The notes under the pieces: model-generated
Databases searched by the model: none
What the model was told of the DNA's origin: nothing
The model's input: only the letters and a program-made list of their open reading frames with translations
Shown: one piece after another, positions 9,392-16,728 of the stretch
How the letters are laid out: every line of letters starts with the position of its first letter
How positions within the stretch are numbered: the stretch's first letter is position 1
NCBI RefSeq assembly: GCF_001975785.1
Contig: NZ_MSFI01000030.1
Location: forward strand, 1-62,083
Direction of reading: 5' to 3'
Source of the DNA: Domibacillus epiphyticus
GTDB taxonomy: Bacteria > Bacillota > Bacilli > Bacillales > Domibacillaceae
Length of the DNA stretch: 62,083 nt
Program-made: the position numbers and the translations under genes

Positions 9392-9427
9392 CTATTCTTT
9401 ACATACCCTTCATAATCCTTCTTAATC
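9392..9427 (-). promoter_or_regulatory. Overlapping sigma-B and sigma-H promoters of hpf
   Basis: Sigma-B type: GATTAA (9422-9427), 13 bases, GGGTAT (9403-9408). Sigma-H type: GAAGGATTA (9413-9421), 12 bases, AAAGAATAG (9392-9400). Both are one base from the consensus forms. B. subtilis yvyD is known to be under dual sigma-B and sigma-H control, which supports the reading. Confidence 0.75.
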
Positions 9428-9460
9428 TCCAAAATAATTTGTCGAATTTTCAAATAATTT

Positions 9461-9823
9461 TCACTTACTGGCCTTCCATGCTTCCAATAAGGATATCAAT
9501 ATTTCTTCAGCCTCTATTAACATTGCTGCATCACGGTTTATATTCGCCTTCACCAGCATAGAATTTACATTTTGATAAACAAGCGATGCTGCCTGTCCTT
9601 CCTTAATTTCTTCATTTAAAAAAGGAACAATCTCCAACACACATTGCTGCGCCCGCTTCAGGTGAAAATTTTGTTTTAAACGCTCATTTTCCTCCATTGC
9701 CATTCGCGCTTTTTTGATACTTGCAAGAGCCCCCTGCAGCAAAATCATAGCCATTTCGATTGGTGAAGCCGTGGCGATCGAGTTTTGGACATACACGTCT
9801 TGTGCCCGTTTTCTATCCAACAT
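9461..9823 (-). CDS. FliS-like flagellin chaperone, paralog 1
   Basis: About 120 residues with the FliS pattern: YVQNSIATASPIEMAMILLQGALASIKKA parallels YANNSVTTASPGELTLMLYNGCIKFI of fliS in this window. FliS caps the C-terminus of flagellin before export. Start ATG 9823 has AAAGGAGG at 5 bases; an upstream start would add 12 residues without a site. The gene is divergent from the flagellin-like gene at 9922 with about 100 bases between, so it may be its dedicated chaperone. That pairing is inference. Confidence 0.8.
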   Translation of the reverse strand: MLDRKRAQDVYVQNSIATASPIEMAMILLQGALASIKKARMAMEENERLKQNFHLKRAQQCVLEIVPFLNEEIKEGQAASLVYQNVNSMLVKANINRDAAMLIEAEEILISLLEAWKASK

Positions 9824-9874
9824 ACTAACCTCCTTTTTTATTTTTGGTAACATATTCACAATTTTCTAATTCAT

Positions 9875-9881
9875 CCGATAT
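9875..9881 (+). promoter_or_regulatory. Possible sigma-D -10 element before the flagellin-like gene
   Basis: CCGATAT matches seven bases of the sigma-D -10 (GCCGATAT), about 40 bases before the start codon. The -35 position does not show TAAA at 14 to 16 bases, so this is a weak call. Confidence 0.3.
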
Positions 9882-9921
9882 AGGTAGTATAGACTATATA
9901 GATTGAGGGTGAATGAAAGAA

Positions 9922-10719
9922 ATGAGACTTCAAAACTTTACATACTCCATGACGCGGTACGAAAAAAATAACCTCCAGGCAAAAAAATCCCTGGAGAAAA
10001 TATCAACCGGCTCTCAAATTAGCAAAGCAAGCATGAATCCAGCAAATGTAGCCATTACCGAAACGATTCGTGCCCAGGTGCGTGGATTAGAACAAGGCCA
10101 GCGTAACATGCAGGACGGCCTGTCCCTGTTAAGTGTAGCAGACGAAGGGTTAAACCACGTTACAAAACAATTGCACCGCGGTTATGAGCTGGCGGTTATG
10201 AGTGCAAATGATACGTTAACCGATGAAGACCGCAAAAAGGCTCAAATGGAACTTGACGAAATTTTGGATACGATTGATGATACAGCACGAAATCTTGAGT
10301 TTAACACCATCAATTTATTTGGAAATGATAAAACCCTTCATCTCGCAGGCAGTGCTTCTGGAACAACAATATCAATCGATCTTGATAAAGTAGACGTTGA
10401 CACCCTCGGTCTATCCGCCGCAAGTGTATATCCCGCATCCGCGGCAAGATCGCTATTCCCAAAAATTCAGGATGCCGTCACGAAAGTTACGCATCAGTTG
10501 ACGAAAATTGGGTCTTACTACGAATCTATTGAGCATGAGCTGGATAGATCAAGTGTACTTGAAGAAAATTTAACAAAAGGTCTATCTCTCATCGGTGATA
10601 CACATGTCGGCAAAGAAATGATTTCATTGACTATTGCCGGGATACGTCAGCATGCCGACCACATGTTAATTGGTGACACGAATGAAATGGCAAGGGGTGT
10701 GCTTTCGATCTTTAAATAA
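9922..10719 (+). CDS. Divergent flagellin-like protein
   Basis: About 265 residues, aligning with flagellin over its full length but far diverged. The D0/D1 N-terminal region keeps the spacing (SLEKISTGSQISKA, TIRAQVRGLEQGQRNMQDGLSLL, DTARNLEFNTINLFGN), but the conserved GDDAAGLAI is replaced by SMNPANVAI, and the C-terminus ends MARGVLSIFK instead of PQGVLQLL. It could be a minor filament protein, a regulator that binds FliS or FliW, or a decaying copy; the frame is intact. ATG 9922 fits the site GAGGGTG better than ATG 9913. It is the only plus-strand gene in the neighbourhood. Confidence 0.8.
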   Translation: MRLQNFTYSMTRYEKNNLQAKKSLEKISTGSQISKASMNPANVAITETIRAQVRGLEQGQRNMQDGLSLLSVADEGLNHVTKQLHRGYELAVMSANDTLTDEDRKKAQMELDEILDTIDDTARNLEFNTINLFGNDKTLHLAGSASGTTISIDLDKVDVDTLGLSAASVYPASAARSLFPKIQDAVTKVTHQLTKIGSYYESIEHELDRSSVLEENLTKGLSLIGDTHVGKEMISLTIAGIRQHADHMLIGDTNEMARGVLSIFK

Positions 10720-10723
10720 AAGA

Positions 10724-10753
10724 AAAATCCGGGCTTATTGCACCGGATTTTTT
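10724..10753. terminator. Bidirectional terminator between the flagellin-like gene and fliT
   Basis: Arms AAAATCCGG and CCGGATTTT around a 10-base loop, with T-runs on both strands. It serves the plus-strand flagellin-like gene and the minus-strand fliT. Confidence 0.85.
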
Positions 10754-11096
10754 AATTGCGCTTATCATAAAAAACGCCATCCGTTTGCAGCGCTTCATAC
10801 GGATTGGAATATTTATTCATCGACTGCTTTTTGGCACCGACTTCTTTCAAATCATCTTTCACTGCATTGCACAAACGGGCAAGGCGCTCTTCAATTTCCT
10901 GATTCATTAAGTTAATTTCACGGCCAAGCTTTAGCTCTACCTCTGTAAAGGGAGGGGAAATTTCAGGAAGTAGAAGAGCACGTTGATCGAGCAATTCCTC
11001 CGCCTGCTCAATTTGACTGTCACGATCTTGTTCTACGGCTTCTAGTAAATCGAGCAGCCTCTTTGTCACTATGTGACAGTCACGAACCGGCGTCAT
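10752..11096 (-). CDS. fliT: Flagellar protein FliT
   Basis: About 114 residues, largely helical, rich in E, L and R, in the fliT position after fliS. In B. subtilis FliT acts as an export chaperone for the cap protein FliD. The start is ATG 11096, sharing one base with the fliS stop (TAATG), so the two are translationally coupled. Assignment rests on position, size and helical character; sequence conservation in this family is low. Confidence 0.8.
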   Translation of the reverse strand: MTPVRDCHIVTKRLLDLLEAVEQDRDSQIEQAEELLDQRALLLPEISPPFTEVELKLGREINLMNQEIEERLARLCNAVKDDLKEVGAKKQSMNKYSNPYEALQTDGVFYDKRN

Positions 11097-11500
11097 TATA
11101 CCCGACCGCCGGCACCAACTTGCTGAATGCGGCGGTTCTCCTGAATTACTTGCTTCCACGTGTCACGAAATTCGGTAACAAATCCTTCCACTTCATTTAA
11201 GATAGCTGGATCATTTTTTACATTCGCTTCCATAAGACGTGTGTGTAAATACTCATACAATGCAAGCATATTTTTCGCTACGTCAGTATCTGTTTTCAAT
11301 GTCACACTGAGCTCACGCATAATCGCTTGCGCCTTCTGGATATTCACATTTTTTTGTTCAATTTTATTATCCGCCATTGCCCTTTCAGCATGGCGGATAA
11401 ACTTAATGCATCCGTTATAAAGCATCAGTGTCAATTCACCTGGGGAAGCTGTTGTGACCGAGTTGTTCGCATACACCTGTTGTGGATTATTTATTGCCAA
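11096..11500 (-). CDS. fliS: Flagellin export chaperone FliS
   Basis: About 134 residues, canonical FliS (YANNSVTTASPGELTLMLYNGCIKFI, then NIQKAQAIMRELSVTLK). It binds newly made flagellin and keeps it unfolded for export; FliS also relieves FliW in Bacillus. The start is TTG 11500, nine bases after AAGGAG, giving the usual opening LAINNPQQVYA. The longer reading would begin inside fliD and lacks a ribosome site. It follows fliD after 28 bases. Confidence 0.95.
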   Translation of the reverse strand: MAINNPQQVYANNSVTTASPGELTLMLYNGCIKFIRHAERAMADNKIEQKNVNIQKAQAIMRELSVTLKTDTDVAKNMLALYEYLHTRLMEANVKNDPAILNEVEGFVTEFRDTWKQVIQENRRIQQVGAGGRV

Positions 11501-11528
11501 AGAATGACACTCCTTTTTTATGTGAAAA

Positions 11529-13625
11529 TTACATACTGAACTGCTGCATAAGGTACATGGATTGAGAATTTGCATTTTGAATTGCTTTTTCCATTGCTGT
11601 GAATTGTCGCCAGTAACGATCTTCAACTTGAATCAACCGATCATCAAAGCGATCAATACTGCTATCAACGTTTAAAAGCTGACGGCCCAATAAAAATTGT
11701 TGATTCGTTGTAGTTGCGTTCCCAGCACGGTCTCTCAGCTTATCCATCGCAGCTTTTACTGAGTCGTCCAAACGGTGAATAATTCCTTGCTCACCAATCG
11801 TTGCTGTGGAACCTGCACCGCCAATAAACAAGGCTTCAACCGCACCCGGGTTATTATTAATCGCCTCTTTTAATTTTGCCTCATTAATCTCGAGCTTTCC
11901 GCCTTCACGGTAGTTCTTTGTTGTTGTAATACCGATTGACGCAAGCTGTTTATACATTGGATCTATTTGGCTGTTTGAAACAGGCTGTGAGAAATTGGTA
12001 CGCATGATTGTTAAAGCGCCCGACAAAATGGAATCGCGGCGAAGCAAGCCGCTTCTCGCTTTCTCTTCCCACTGTTCCTGCTGTTTATCATTCAATTGCT
12101 CACGCTGCTCGTCTGTCAATGGGGTGTACGAGCGATATTTTTCTTCTGATGTTTTTTTGCTTATGGCACCGATCAGAGTATTATATTTTTCAACAAATGC
12201 CTTAATATTGTCAAATACTGCATTGCCATCGTTGTTAACAGAGACAGTAGCCGCACCATCAGCAGCAGCAAATGTCTTTTTCAACGTAATTGTTACGTTG
12301 TCCATAACGAATGTGTTAGTCGTTCTTTCAGTTGAAAGTCCATTAATTACAAAGGTAGCGTTTGTTCCATCTGTTTCAACAGATGTGTCTAACTTCAGTG
12401 CCGTTCCTAAATTACCTGAGATAGTCATTTCATTCGCTCCAGCGGCACTGTAATTCCCCGTCTCTTTCCGTGTTAACGAAATTTTATCTTTTACAGAATC
12501 ATACATCATTACGACACCGGCATTAGAAGCATTTACTCTATTAATTACCTGGCTTAGTGATTCAGATGATTGTATTAAGAATTTCTCTTGCACTGTACCT
12601 TTTGACGTTTCCGATTTTATTGAAAGATCAGCAAATTTTTGCTTATACGCCACAATAATAGCTCCAGCAGCCTGAGCACTTGCAAACTTGATTTCACCCG
12701 TTGTTAAATTTAGTTCACCAAGACTACCAGATAAAGTTGCAACGTTTGTAGTTGCATTCACTGATTCAATAGTATAGTTTGTCCCACCGACGTTTAGTTT
12801 GAAGTCACTCGTTGCAACAGGTACAAGCACTGCGCCATTTGCATCTTTAGGAAGATCGATATGTTTTTTCTCCAACTGGAATGCCATAGCCCCTTGTGCA
12901 AGAGTGCCCGTTTGCACTTCTCTATCTGTCAAATAATCCACTTTAACAGTGGCACCTGAAGCGATTGCACCGCCAAAATCCAGCGATCCATCATCCTTAA
13001 TTTGGACTTCATTCGATCCAGCAACAGGCGCCACGCCTACAACTTTATACGCTACTCCATTTACTTTAACCGACATTTTATCCAATTGAGCAGTGTCTAT
13101 TAAGACCTTCTCTGTAAGGTCTGCATCGGCATTTGATACAAGTCCTAAACTTAAAGAAGCTGTTCCATTTCCAACCAAAGTTTTACTGCCCACCGCACCT
13201 ATTTGCCAAGCCAGGGCAGTAGACAAATTATTTGATTGAATGGCAAGCGCCTCCGCTGGATTGATTTTTGTTGCGCCTGATATTTCAGTTGTTACCCGAT
13301 TAGCTGCTGAAGCAAGACTCGTTACTTCTGTAATCGAATACGACGCTTGGGCTGCGGCACTCGTAGCTGTTGCAGTTACTTTTGTTTCGTCGGAAGAAGT
13401 GGTAGTTCGGGCCCGGTATTTTTGTGTATGACCCATCCCTGTTGTTGACAATTCATTCCGGAAATCTTGCAAAAGGATGTTCATTGACCGGTAGTCATCA
13501 CGCTGCCATTCAAGAATTTGTTTCTTTTGCTTTAATTTATCAAGAGGCATTCTCTCTGCCTTCATCAAGTCTTTAACGAGGGTATCAATATCCATTCCGC
13601 TTGCAAGTCCACCTATACGTACCAT
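11529..13625 (-). CDS. fliD: Flagellar filament cap protein FliD
   Basis: Caps the growing filament and folds flagellin as it emerges. At 698 residues it is longer than the B. subtilis protein (about 500), with extra A-, T- and V-rich central domains. The N-terminus VRIGGLASGMDIDTLVKDLMKAERMPLDKLKQKK is typical, as are the C-terminal coiled segment (RDRAGNATTTNQQ, LLNVDSSIDRFDDRL) and the ending YWRQFTAMEKAIQNANSQS. Site GGGGGA precedes ATG 13625. Between flaG and fliS in one operon. Confidence 0.96.
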   Translation of the reverse strand: MVRIGGLASGMDIDTLVKDLMKAERMPLDKLKQKKQILEWQRDDYRSMNILLQDFRNELSTTGMGHTQKYRARTTTSSDETKVTATATSAAAQASYSITEVTSLASAANRVTTEISGATKINPAEALAIQSNNLSTALAWQIGAVGSKTLVGNGTASLSLGLVSNADADLTEKVLIDTAQLDKMSVKVNGVAYKVVGVAPVAGSNEVQIKDDGSLDFGGAIASGATVKVDYLTDREVQTGTLAQGAMAFQLEKKHIDLPKDANGAVLVPVATSDFKLNVGGTNYTIESVNATTNVATLSGSLGELNLTTGEIKFASAQAAGAIIVAYKQKFADLSIKSETSKGTVQEKFLIQSSESLSQVINRVNASNAGVVMMYDSVKDKISLTRKETGNYSAAGANEMTISGNLGTALKLDTSVETDGTNATFVINGLSTERTTNTFVMDNVTITLKKTFAAADGAATVSVNNDGNAVFDNIKAFVEKYNTLIGAISKKTSEEKYRSYTPLTDEQREQLNDKQQEQWEEKARSGLLRRDSILSGALTIMRTNFSQPVSNSQIDPMYKQLASIGITTTKNYREGGKLEINEAKLKEAINNNPGAVEALFIGGAGSTATIGEQGIIHRLDDSVKAAMDKLRDRAGNATTTNQQFLLGRQLLNVDSSIDRFDDRLIQVEDRYWRQFTAMEKAIQNANSQSMYLMQQFSM

Positions 13626-13637
13626 ATATCTTCCCCC

Positions 13638-13994
13638 TTATGCCTTTTTATCGACAAGTAATCCAATAAATTCAGTCATTGCTGCATACATATCCAACAT
13701 TTTTTTCGGCGGAATTTCCCGCACAACTTCCTTGGAATCATCATTTACAACAACTACGTAATATTCTTTTAAATCTTCGTGATACTCAAATTGAACATGC
13801 GTCCGCGTCGGCTGCAAAAACGTGTTGACCTGTTCCGCAAACTTTGCAAGATCCTCTTCCTTTAGAGGTACAACCTTTTCTTTTAGTTCCTCCACATTTT
13901 CATGCATGAGTACATCTGCTTTTTGTATGCCGTTCTTCTGACCCACATTTAACACTGCCTGCGAAACACTTTCTCTAACCCGTTCAACCATCAT
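13638..13994 (-). CDS. flaG: Flagellar protein FlaG
   Basis: 118 residues with the FlaG ending: KFAEQVNTFLQPTRTHVQFEYHEDLKEYYVVVVNDDSKEVVREIPPKKMLDMYAAM. FlaG affects filament length; in B. subtilis the counterpart is yvyC. Site GGAGG stands just before ATG 13994. First gene of the flaG-fliD-fliS-fliT operon, with 12 bases to fliD, and a strong sigma-D promoter upstream. Confidence 0.93.
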   Translation of the reverse strand: MMVERVRESVSQAVLNVGQKNGIQKADVLMHENVEELKEKVVPLKEEDLAKFAEQVNTFLQPTRTHVQFEYHEDLKEYYVVVVNDDSKEVVREIPPKKMLDMYAAMTEFIGLLVDKKA

Positions 13995-14030
13995 TTTTGC
14001 CTCCTTCTACGAGCACATTTTCTACTGCTT

Positions 14031-14057
14031 ATATCGTCAAGAGGATTCATTTCTTTA
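14031..14057 (-). promoter_or_regulatory. Sigma-D promoter of the flaG-fliD-fliS-fliT operon
   Basis: TAAA at 14054-14057, exactly 15 bases, then GACGATAT at 14031-14038 (one mismatch to GCCGATAT). It lies 37 bases before the flaG start. Confidence 0.85.
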
Positions 14058-14172
14058 CAAAAAAATGAAAAATAATCATATTTCACGCTTTATTTACGAC
14101 AACAGGACAGAAAAAAATCGGAAATAATTGTTCCAAGCATTGGTAAAATATTTTCTTTGTAAACAACAAACA

Positions 14173-14202
14173 AATCCCCTCTTCGTATTTGAAGAGAGGA
14201 TT
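14173..14202 (-). terminator. Hairpin terminator after the dioxygenase gene
   Basis: AATCC, CTCTTC and their complements GAAGAG, GGATT form a stem with one bulge. The T-run is better on the plus strand than on the minus strand, so direction is uncertain; the only gene that ends nearby is the minus-strand dioxygenase. Confidence 0.55.
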
Positions 14203-14257
14203 ATTCTTCTTTTTCTTAACTTATAATTTTGATGACCTTCTTACTGCCAATGATTAC

Positions 14258-15229
14258 TTATTTTTTCGTTGGCAGCGGTTTTAGCCGCGCTTCAATTTCT
14301 GCGCGCCTCGGTTCAAGAAATGGAGGCAATGCAAGTGATTCACCAAGGTACTCTAATTCTTCGTCTGTATCGAATCCAGGCCCATCTGTTGCAACTTCAA
14401 ACAAAATCCCATTTGCTTCACGGAAATAGAGAGACTTGAAGTAAAAACGATCGACAAAACCCGAGTTGCCAATACGGACTTCACGAAGACGGGCAATCCA
14501 TTTGCGAAGCTCTTCCTCATCTTCCACACGGAATGCTACATGATGCACGCCGCCGCGTCCCTGACGCTCGGGTGCCAAATCATCGCGTTCTTCCACGTGC
14601 ACTTCTGCCCCTGTTCCACCCTCTCCTGTTTCAAAAACGATCACATCACGCTGACCATCCACAAGTGAAGGATAGCGATTTACTTCCCGGAAGCCCATGA
14701 GCTGGGTCAAAATAACAGCAGTTGGATTTGCCGACGGCACCGTCAAATGAACGGGACCGAGACCGATAATCCCCACTTCAGCCGGCACCGGGCTCTTCTC
14801 CCATGGTGTCCCGCCTTTTACGCCATTGTTTTTTTCATCTGATATAAGAAAAAAACGCTGCCCTTCAAAATCTTGAAATGGCAATACATTGCGTCCGCCT
14901 TGGTCCATAACCTCCTGATAAGCAACATCAAACTCATCAAAACGCTTTTTCCAATAATCAAGTGCAGCATCATTTGGTACGCGCAATGACAAACCGGAAA
15001 TACTGTTATTTCCGTTCCGGTTCGGGGCCGCCATTGGAATTTCAAAAAACGTCAATTCTGTCCCTGGATTTCCTTTCTCATCTCCGTAAAACAAATGATA
15101 TACTGATGTATCATCTTGATTGACTGTTTTCTTAATCAGCCTCATCCCTAAAACCTCTGTATAAAAACGGACATTTTCTGCGGCGTTCGCTGTGATGGCC
15201 GATACGTGATGAACACCTTTAAATTCCAT
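14258..15229 (-). CDS. Ring-cleaving dioxygenase, MhqA/MhqO type (VOC superfamily)
   Basis: Putative glyoxalase-fold dioxygenase of 323 residues with two VOC modules. The first opens GVHHVSAITANAAENVRFYTEVLGMRL, the second has GPVHLTVPS and GGVHHVAFRVEDEEEL; conserved H and E residues (HHVS, HHVAF, ILFEVATDGPGF) would bind the metal. B. subtilis homologs MhqA, MhqE and MhqO break down hydroquinone-type compounds. Site GAGGAG precedes ATG 15229. The MarR regulator lies 12 bases upstream in the same operon, so quinone or electrophile induction is likely. Confidence 0.88.
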   Translation of the reverse strand: MEFKGVHHVSAITANAAENVRFYTEVLGMRLIKKTVNQDDTSVYHLFYGDEKGNPGTELTFFEIPMAAPNRNGNNSISGLSLRVPNDAALDYWKKRFDEFDVAYQEVMDQGGRNVLPFQDFEGQRFFLISDEKNNGVKGGTPWEKSPVPAEVGIIGLGPVHLTVPSANPTAVILTQLMGFREVNRYPSLVDGQRDVIVFETGEGGTGAEVHVEERDDLAPERQGRGGVHHVAFRVEDEEELRKWIARLREVRIGNSGFVDRFYFKSLYFREANGILFEVATDGPGFDTDEELEYLGESLALPPFLEPRRAEIEARLKPLPTKK

Positions 15230-15241
15230 TCAAACCACTCC

Positions 15242-15679
15242 TCAAGATTGAATTTTTTTCAACAGTGCTGTTAACTGCTTTTTCTCTTCTATCGTCAATT
15301 TACCAAATTGATCTGCCTGGAACTGTTCCTGCACCGGCAGCACTTCATCGAGAAGCTCCCGTCCCGCATCTGTAAGCGTAATATATTTGATCTTCCACTC
15401 CCGCTCGCGCTGAATCCAGCCGAGCTGCTCCATCTTGCTAAGCAGCTGCGTCATATTCCCTTTCGTCACGAGCAGCTGATCGGCCAGATCCTGCTGGGAA
15501 ATGCGGACATTTGAACCAACCTGCACAAGGACATCAAACTGAGCCACTGTCATATTCCACTTCTTCAAATGCTGATTCGATCGCCTGATGCTTTGATGAT
15601 AAAACCGGGATAGGCGGAACCATGCCAGAATACTGAGCATCCGCTCCCGCTTTTGCCTAAATGTGTCAGGCCCATTCAT
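15242..15679 (-). CDS. MarR-family regulator, MhqR-like
   Basis: About 145 residues with a winged helix (NMTVAQFDVLVQVGSNVRISQQDLADQLLVTKGNMTQLLSKMEQLGWIQREREWKIKYITLTDAGREL). Repressors of this type in Bacillus sense quinones and control ring-cleaving dioxygenases, and it sits directly before such a gene. I prefer ATG 15679 over GTG 15688 because the site AAAGGG is too close to the GTG. A perfect 6-bp inverted repeat upstream is a candidate operator. The MhqR name is by context. Confidence 0.85.
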   Translation of the reverse strand: MNGPDTFRQKRERMLSILAWFRLSRFYHQSIRRSNQHLKKWNMTVAQFDVLVQVGSNVRISQQDLADQLLVTKGNMTQLLSKMEQLGWIQREREWKIKYITLTDAGRELLDEVLPVQEQFQADQFGKLTIEEKKQLTALLKKIQS

Positions 15680-15705
15680 CCGGCTCACACCCTTTCAATA
15701 TCTTC

Positions 15706-15721
15706 AGTTTAATACTAAACT
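15706..15721. promoter_or_regulatory. Candidate operator of the MarR regulator
   Basis: Arms AGTTTA and TAAACT with spacer ATAC form a 16-bp inverted repeat 27 bases upstream of the regulator start. Size and location fit a MarR autoregulatory site. Its sequence is not one I recognise for MhqR. Confidence 0.5.
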
Positions 15722-15780
15722 GATAAAAAGGCAATGAATCAGACTCACTCTTTACAGTAAGACTTATTCACCTCCTTTAG

Positions 15781-16716
15781 TCATTGCGCTAAACATATTT
15801 CTTTATGGTTGCATGTATCGCATCGCTGCTGATTTTCAGTCCGGGGAAAGTCGTCTATATCAACCGGTTCGTTTGAAATCATATCAAGCTGGTAACGGCG
15901 CATCAGATGAATGCTTTGTTTCATTTTCGCAAGCATAAATTCAATATCTGCTTGTGTTAACTGATATGTCCGGTTCACCCCTGAAAGCACATATTCATTG
16001 CGGATTTCGATCTCATCTACCCTCGCTTTGTATTTCTGCATAATATAGTAGGCATATAGGGCAAGCTGGCTCCGATCATCATCCGCTTCTTTTCCCGTTT
16101 TCCAGTCTACAATCACCCATTTACCCGCATCAAGATCACGATACAGCAAGTCCATGACGACGAAAATTTTGACTCCGTCCACCTGCATAAATCGGAATTC
16201 CTCCGCTTGCTGAAATTGCATTGTTTGCGGACGTGTTGTAATATCCTGAAACGAGCGGCTCCGGAGAAAATTTGCAAACACAACATGAAGACGGCCACGA
16301 TAATCTTCGGCTTCTACTCGATTCAATTCTCCTTCATAATACAAGTCATACAGCATTTTATAACGAGCCGGTTTTTGCATCCAAAGCTGCTTTCGATCAC
16401 GTGAATCCAAATATGCCTGGTTCAGCATCGCACGTCCTTCTTGAATCAATTCCTCTTCTGTCATGAGATGCCCGTGCGTGAGGAACATCCGCACCGCCTT
16501 TTCCGCCAGCTCATGAACAATTTGCCCGAATGCCATTGGTACATTCGTCAGCTTTTTTAGACGGTAGGCATGTTTTACCGCTTCTTCTGCCTCGTAAAGC
16601 CAGCCATTGTGACTTGCATAATATTCATATCCATATTTTCTCGCACACGTCAGCAGCGTTTTATGACGGGAAAATGACCACGAAAATTCCGGAAATTCCC
16701 GAACTTCAAACCGCAT
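15781..16716 (-). CDS. PD-(D/E)XK nuclease with probable iron-sulfur cluster (RecB/Cas4-like)
   Basis: 311 residues. The nuclease core shows the RecB-type motif IVDWKTGKEADDD followed by QLALYAYYIM (motif QxxxY). One cysteine lies at residue 24 (LLTCARKYGYEYY) and three at the end (CDTCNHKEIC), the spaced four-cysteine pattern of AddB and Cas4 4Fe-4S domains. It probably cuts or resects DNA ends. Site AAGGAGG precedes ATG 16716. The start is 12 bases after recQ, so the two are co-transcribed. No cas genes are nearby. Biological substrate unknown. Confidence 0.85.
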   Translation of the reverse strand: MRFEVREFPEFSWSFSRHKTLLTCARKYGYEYYASHNGWLYEAEEAVKHAYRLKKLTNVPMAFGQIVHELAEKAVRMFLTHGHLMTEEELIQEGRAMLNQAYLDSRDRKQLWMQKPARYKMLYDLYYEGELNRVEAEDYRGRLHVVFANFLRSRSFQDITTRPQTMQFQQAEEFRFMQVDGVKIFVVMDLLYRDLDAGKWVIVDWKTGKEADDDRSQLALYAYYIMQKYKARVDEIEIRNEYVLSGVNRTYQLTQADIEFMLAKMKQSIHLMRRYQLDMISNEPVDIDDFPRTENQQRCDTCNHKEICLAQ

Positions 16717-16728
16717 ACAGCATCCTCC

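Noticed and set aside
9913-10719. Flagellin-like gene as the main filament gene
   Set aside because: The conserved D0/D1 signature is lost, while two genes at 38459 and 45404 keep it fully.
12000-12453. Long plus-strand open frame inside fliD
   Set aside because: It is antisense to a well-conserved gene and has no ribosome site; the same applies to similar frames within recQ and the FliK-like gene.
15781-16716. Cas4 of a CRISPR system
   Set aside because: No other cas genes or repeats occur in the window; the gene is linked to recQ.
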